Shown here one piece after another: positions 59,963-64,000 of a stretch of DNA of 64,000 nt. The DNA lies in NCBI RefSeq assembly GCF_016342275.1, contig NZ_JAEIOT010000015.1, positions 62,001-126,000 of the forward strand, given 5' to 3'. Made by a program: the position numbers and the translations under genes. The notes below the pieces were generated by a model. That model saw only the letters and a list, made by a program, of their open reading frames with translations. It had not been told where the DNA came from and made no database searches. The DNA is from Corynebacterium marambiense (GTDB lineage Bacteria > Actinomycetota > Actinomycetes > Mycobacteriales > Mycobacteriaceae). Position 1 is the first letter of the stretch. Every line of letters begins with the position of its first letter.

Positions 59963-60054
59963 TTGGCGTTTCACGACATTCCCCGACACCGCGCAGCGGG
60001 CGGCGATCGCGCATTCGGCATCTTCGTGCTCATGACGGTTGACCGGCCTCGACG

Positions 60055-60188
60055 TCCCACGATGTGGGGTTTTCTGGGAGCGTGGTAGGCAACTTCCCAA
60101 TAGTTAGGAAGCTGATGTGATACTTCCCACGATGTGGGGTTTTTCTGGGAGCGTGGTGGGGAACTTCCCAACGGTTGGGAAGCTGAGG
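60055..60188. repeat. Tandem hairpin-bearing repeat, two 70-bp units
   Basis: Units begin TCCCACGATGTGGGG at 60055 and 60125 and end with AGCTGA. Each holds two dyads: CCCAC-GAT-GTGGG, and CTTCCCAA-type arms. The second arm pair is perfect in unit 2 (60164-60182: CTTCCCAAC-G-GTTGGGAAG) and has one mismatch in unit 1 (60093-60111). The remaining non-coding bases to 60431 hold no other supported feature. Confidence 0.75.
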
Positions 60189-60552
60189 TCGGGAGCCGTA
60201 GGCGAAGAAGCCCCGGGGCTCCGGTGCTTTTCGCCGGGTATGGGCGCGATCGGAGGGCTGCATTGGCTGGTGTTCTCGTGCGCTCACTGCTCCCGAATCC
60301 TCGGTAAGCTCGTGCCATCATGGGCATCCTGGATGTCTCGCGGCAGTCAGTGATGGTCTGGGGGCGCCCTGTAGTGCACCCCATGCACCGGTCGGTACAG
60401 CGGCGCGCCAAATGACTGAAGAAGGAGATTGATGGGATAGGGAACAGTACCGAGACTCTAAGTTCGGAGAGGTTCGTACCTGCCGCGTAGGGCCACCTTT
60501 TGACTATTATTTACCGAAGAAAATCCCACGCACACTGCCTGAAGCGGCGGAA

Positions 60553-61602
60553 TTGATGGTGATCCTGTCAGAAGCGGACGCCGCGCTCGGGAGACTTGAC
60601 GGACTGGGATCGATTGTCAAAGATGTCAGCTTGCTGATACGCCCGTATCAGCAAGCTGAAGCAGTGGCCAGTACCAGGATTGAAGGTACAAGAGCGACCA
60701 TTTCAGATGTCTTGAAGAGTGAGTTGTCGCAAAGCCAGAACAGCGACGATACGAGAGAGGTTCAACGCTATCTCTCTGCTTCAAAACTCGCCTATACGTT
60801 GTTAGAGTCACTACCGATCAGTCAGCGGTTGATTTGTCAGGTGCACGCCGACCTTATGTGCGATGTAAGGGGGGCTGAAAGGAATCCAGGCGAGCTGAGG
60901 CGAAGCCCAGTGTGGATAGGCGGAGTATCAGCGACTCTGAACACCGCACGGTTCGTCCCTCCCGTCGCCGATGAACTACCGGCGCTGCTGACTGACTGGG
61001 AATGCTATGTCAACGAGCAGTGCAGCGACATGCCGGTACTCATTAGAGCAGCACTCATGCACTATCAGTTTGAAACGATTCACCCTTTCCTTGACGGAAA
61101 CGGGAGGATGGGTCGACTCCTGATCAATCTCTTTCTCAAGAGCTCTGGCAGGCTGAACGAGCCACTGCTCTACCTCTCAGGCTATTTTGAGAGGAACCGG
61201 AATCGCTATTATGAGACGCTCCAGACTGTTCGTGAGGAAGGAAACGTGGTTCCTTGGTTGCAGTTCTTTCTTGGGGCTGTCCGCGATCAGTCGATCGACG
61301 CCGTCGAGCGTGCACAAGGCCTTGTGGAAGTCCGGGAGAAATTCCGAGAACAGGCACGGGGCAGCGGGAAACCCAATCTATACGGCCTCGCTGACATTCT
61401 GATCGGTATGCCGATCGTGACCGTAAAAAAGGTGCAGAATGAACTCGGAATTTCGAATCAAGGAGCTCGAAATGTGCTCAACCTTGCTTCATCCTCGGAG
61501 TATGCTTGGGTCACGAGTAAGGGGAAGTTCGGTCGTGGAGCGGCGGAATTCTGGGAGGCGACCGAGATACTCGATATTCTGGAACGAGATGCTGAAGGTT
61601 AG
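60553..61602 (+). CDS. Fic family AMP-transferase, class II, N-terminus probably frameshifted
   Basis: Enzyme that attaches AMP from ATP to target protein hydroxyls. The intact frame gives 349 residues from TTG 60553 or ATG 60556. The inhibitory helix motif STRIEGT (about residues 40-46) matches the S/TxxxE(G/N) rule of self-inhibited class II Fic proteins. The core HPFLDGNGRMGR (from about residue 177) keeps the catalytic His and phosphate-binding residues. A winged-helix C-terminus follows. The frame stays open upstream to 60433 and encodes a family-like YRDSKFGEV and PPFDYYLPKKIP. An ATG at 60432 with AAGGAG 4 bp before it is out of frame, so the gene seems broken near its true start. Confidence 0.82.
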   Translation: MMVILSEADAALGRLDGLGSIVKDVSLLIRPYQQAEAVASTRIEGTRATISDVLKSELSQSQNSDDTREVQRYLSASKLAYTLLESLPISQRLICQVHADLMCDVRGAERNPGELRRSPVWIGGVSATLNTARFVPPVADELPALLTDWECYVNEQCSDMPVLIRAALMHYQFETIHPFLDGNGRMGRLLINLFLKSSGRLNEPLLYLSGYFERNRNRYYETLQTVREEGNVVPWLQFFLGAVRDQSIDAVERAQGLVEVREKFREQARGSGKPNLYGLADILIGMPIVTVKKVQNELGISNQGARNVLNLASSSEYAWVTSKGKFGRGAAEFWEATEILDILERDAEG

Positions 61603-61728
61603 ACCGCTGGGTGGTCTCCGCGTTGCTTTACCACTGTGGAGCCGGCAGTTTTCTCATTCCCCGGGGCACGTGTGGAACTTGGGATGGCTGGTCGATCCCG
61701 GCTGGTCAAGATGTCGCGGTTCATGCCA

Positions 61729-62604
61729 TCACGCGATCTCTTGAAACCAGTCGGACAGATGACGGGTGCCGGTGCACCGTCCGACCGCGTCTCCCGTCCT
61801 GGCTTCCGCAAAGAACCTCGCCAGGTTTCCGTGGCGTTCGCTGATCCGGGTTGCGGTCCAGACCGCGCCGTTGAGTAGCCGCCTGGGTATGCGCAACGTA
61901 TGCGGCCTGGTTCCAGTTGCGTCGGCGGCGAGTTGGCTTATTTCCCGGGCGGTGAGCACATCCGGGCCGCCGACCTCAACCCGGATGGAGTGGGGCACCG
62001 ATTGATTCCCGGACAGGTCCGCGCAGAAAGCCGCGAGGTCAGCCCCATGGATCGGGTTCAGGCGCATATCGGGGTCAGGGGGAAGGATCACGAACCCTCT
62101 CCGGGCGAGCGTCACGTAAGACGCCATGTCCGAGAAATATCCGGAGGGGTTGACGATCTGACCGCCCACCGATGAAGACTCCAGGGCTGCGGCGAAAGCT
62201 GTCTTGGACCGGGCCACCAGTGACGTACCCCGCTCCACGCCGAGTACACCGACATAGAGCATCGACTCCACTCCAATCCGCTCCGCTTCCCGGAGAATCG
62301 TCAGGTTGGCCCGGAAATCTACATCCCACGGGCTTGCCTTCTGCCGGGTCACACCGAGCGCAGAGAATACCCGCCTCGAACCGTCGAGAAGCCCCGTGAC
62401 CTGGCCCGGTACGGTGACGTCCGCACGAACCAGTTCCGTGCCCGCACCGCACAGTGCGGGGGAACCGTGCGGGCCCGGTTGAGCAGAGCGGGTGAGATCG
62501 CGCACCACGGCACGGACCCGGTGGCCGCGGGCGTCGAGTTCTGCGACGATATACCGCCCCAGGTATCCCGAGGCCCCCACGACGGTGATCGGGTGTTCGG
62601 GCAT
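61729..62604 (-). CDS. NmrA-like NAD(P)-binding protein (atypical SDR)
   Basis: Protein of 291 residues with the extended-SDR nucleotide motif VVGASGYLGRYIV at its start. It has GVLGVERG, SGYFSDM and ILPPDPDMRLNPIHGADLA, as in NmrA/YwnB-type nucleotide sugar epimerase-like proteins. There is no classical YxxxK triad, so it may be a sensor or an uncommon reductase. ATG 62604 is chosen because the frame continues 112 codons upstream without family support. Convergent with fic. Confidence 0.82.
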   Translation of the reverse strand: MPEHPITVVGASGYLGRYIVAELDARGHRVRAVVRDLTRSAQPGPHGSPALCGAGTELVRADVTVPGQVTGLLDGSRRVFSALGVTRQKASPWDVDFRANLTILREAERIGVESMLYVGVLGVERGTSLVARSKTAFAAALESSSVGGQIVNPSGYFSDMASYVTLARRGFVILPPDPDMRLNPIHGADLAAFCADLSGNQSVPHSIRVEVGGPDVLTAREISQLAADATGTRPHTLRIPRRLLNGAVWTATRISERHGNLARFFAEARTGDAVGRCTGTRHLSDWFQEIA

Positions 62605-62932
62605 GCGTTTCACTCCCGCTATCTGATTGATTATCCCGAGCCTAGATGAACGCCCCTGAGGAAGGAGTTCAGCGGGGAACCGCGCGGGGTCCCACCATTC
62701 ATGTGCCGGTTCGTTCGGGTACTCCGGGCAGCCGGCCCGGTGACGACGACGGCCGGGCTCGTGGGTGTCACGCGGTATCGTCCGACCCTCCGCTCCTGTG
62801 AGTTTCCGACTGTCAGACGCCGGTATTGTGCGGTCCCGGTGTCGGACGGTTTTCCCGGAGAGTAGGCCCTGAGCCGCATGTTCGGTAGGTTGGAGGGAGC
62901 ATTTTTCTTCAACAAGAAAGCCTTTCAACGTA
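62605..62932. other. Divergent intergenic region between the NmrA-like gene and obg
   Basis: No gene is supported in 328 bp. It should contain the obg promoter. The sequence just before obg is AT-richer (TTTTTCTTCAACAAGAAAG), with no clear -10/-35 pair. Confidence 0.5.
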
Positions 62933-64000
62933 ATGAGCAACCGTTTCGTGGACCGCGTGGTCCTGCATCTGTCCGCCGGCGACGGCGGGAACGGCTGCGC
63001 CTCCGTTCACCGTGAGAAGTTCAAGCCCCTCGGCGGCCCCGACGGTGGCAACGGTGGGCACGGCGGTGACATCATCCTCGAGGTGACGCCCCAGGTGCAC
63101 ACCCTCCTCGATTTCCACTTCCGCCCGCACATCAAGGCGTCCCGTGGTGGTAACGGCGCGGGTGATCATCGCAACGGCGCCCGAGGTGAGGACCTCGTCC
63201 TCGAGGTGCCCGCAGGCACCGTCGTGCTGAACGAGAAGGGCGAGGTCATGGCCGACCTCACCGCGAACGGGATGCGCTACATTGCGGCCCAGGGCGGGCA
63301 GGGCGGCCTCGGTAATGCCGCATTGGCATCCCGCGCGCGCAAGGCCCCCGGCTTCGCACTGAAGGGCGAACCCGGCGAGGAGCATGACGTCATCCTGGAA
63401 CTGAAGTCGATGGCCGACGTCGGTCTCGTCGGGTTCCCGTCCGCGGGTAAATCCTCACTGGTCAGCGTACTCAGTGCCGCGAAGCCGAAGATCGCGGATT
63501 ATCCCTTCACTACGTTGCGCCCGAACCTGGGTGTGGTGAACGTCGGGAACGGCACCTTCACCATCGCCGACGTACCGGGATTGATTCCGGGGGCGTCGAC
63601 AGGCAAAGGGCTTGGCCTGGACTTCCTCCGGCACATCGAACGGACGGCGGTGCTTGCGCACGTCGTGGATGCAGCGACCCTCGAACCGGGTCGAGACCCG
63701 GCGAGCGATATCGAGGCCCTCGAAGGGGAACTGGCGGCCTACGAGTCCGCGTTGGACAAGGACACCGGCCTCGGTGATCTGAAAGACCGGCCCCGCATCA
63801 TCATCCTCAATAAAGCTGACATTCCGGAGGCGGAGGAACTCGCTGAGTTCGTTCGCGCCGACCTGGAGGAACAATTCGGCTGGCCGGTGTTCATCATCTC
63901 CGCCGTGGCGCAGAAGGGCCTCGACCCCCTGAAGTACAAGCTGATGGAGATGGTGGAGACCCACCGCAGGGAGAATCCGATCGCCGAATCGGACGCGCGG
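62933..64000 (+). CDS. obg: GTPase Obg/CgtA (3' end outside window)
   Basis: Ribosome-associated GTPase required for 50S assembly and stress responses. The first 356 residues are present and the frame runs off the right edge. The Gly-rich Obg fold occupies about residues 1-155 ([34 protein letters not shown]). The GTPase domain starts with [12 protein letters not shown], then [10 protein letters not shown] (G3) and NKAD (G4). The normal order rplU-rpmA-obg is interrupted here by fic and the NmrA-like gene. Confidence 0.96.
   Translation, partial: MSNRFVDRVVLHLSAGDGGNGCASVHREKFKPLGGPDGGNGGHGGDIILEVTPQVHTLLDFHFRPHIKASRGGNGAGDHRNGARGEDLVLEVPAGTVVLNEKGEVMADLTANGMRYIAAQGGQGGLGNAALASRARKAPGFALKGEPGEEHDVILELKSMADVGLVGFPSAGKSSLVSVLSAAKPKIADYPFTTLRPNLGVVNVGNGTFTIADVPGLIPGASTGKGLGLDFLRHIERTAVLAHVVDAATLEPGRDPASDIEALEGELAAYESALDKDTGLGDLKDRPRIIILNKADIPEAEELAEFVRADLEEQFGWPVFIISAVAQKGLDPLKYKLMEMVETHRRENPIAESDAR

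Overview
The window looks like a chromosome segment of a Corynebacterium species. The inference rests on a type II-C Cas9 that strongly resembles, from memory, the C. diphtheriae enzyme; a CmrA-type mycolate reductase next to orn; a mycothiol-linked nitroreductase next to pepN and rpiB (compare M. tuberculosis Rv2465c-Rv2467); the order tig-clpP1-clpP2-clpX and valS-folC-ndk-rne-rplU-rpmA-obg; and high-GC codon use. No species call is possible without a search.

Left end (1-10.9 kb, accessory). The 3' part of cas9, then cas1 and cas2, form a type II-C operon. It is followed by a very long array: 76 repeats of 36 bp and 75 spacers, mostly of 28 bp. The crRNA-sense strand is the minus strand, opposite to the cas genes, and every repeat carries an extended -10-like TGATATACT on that strand. 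The far end holds a diverged repeat, an inverted repeat segment and a near-perfect minus-strand promoter. Beyond lies a G/T-skewed stretch without recognisable genes, a decayed IS3-family element and a 29-residue hydrophobic micro-ORF.

Middle (10.9-41 kb, mostly core). A peroxiredoxin with a TetR regulator, a DUF3618 protein, a lipoprotein L,D-transpeptidase and tRNA-Lys precede the riboflavin operon ribD-ribE-ribBA-ribH, followed by pncA. An orphan type I-E mini-array of three repeats follows, and 8 bp after it lies a 19-bp exact fragment of the type II-C repeat. Next come an FAD monooxygenase, tRNA-His, cmrA-orn, a broken secreted-protein gene, tRNA-Arg, a CopD-CtaG membrane protein, ssb, ettA, a thioesterase, glbO-mscS, an SDR, a large FAD/NAD protein, pepN, the nitroreductase, a radical SAM/SPASM enzyme, rpiB, a DUF1542-like protein and a small HTH protein.

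Right end (41-64 kb, core). tRNA-Gly and tRNA-Pro precede tig, clpP1, clpP2 and clpX (chaperone and protease quality control), with a ClgR-like operator before clpP1. A second TetR, mdh, valS-folC-DUF4233, a small membrane protein with L7/L12-like segments, ndk and a 1382-residue RNase E follow, then rplU and rpmA. A fic gene with a start-proximal frameshift, tandem hairpin repeats and an NmrA-like gene sit between rpmA and obg, which runs off the window.
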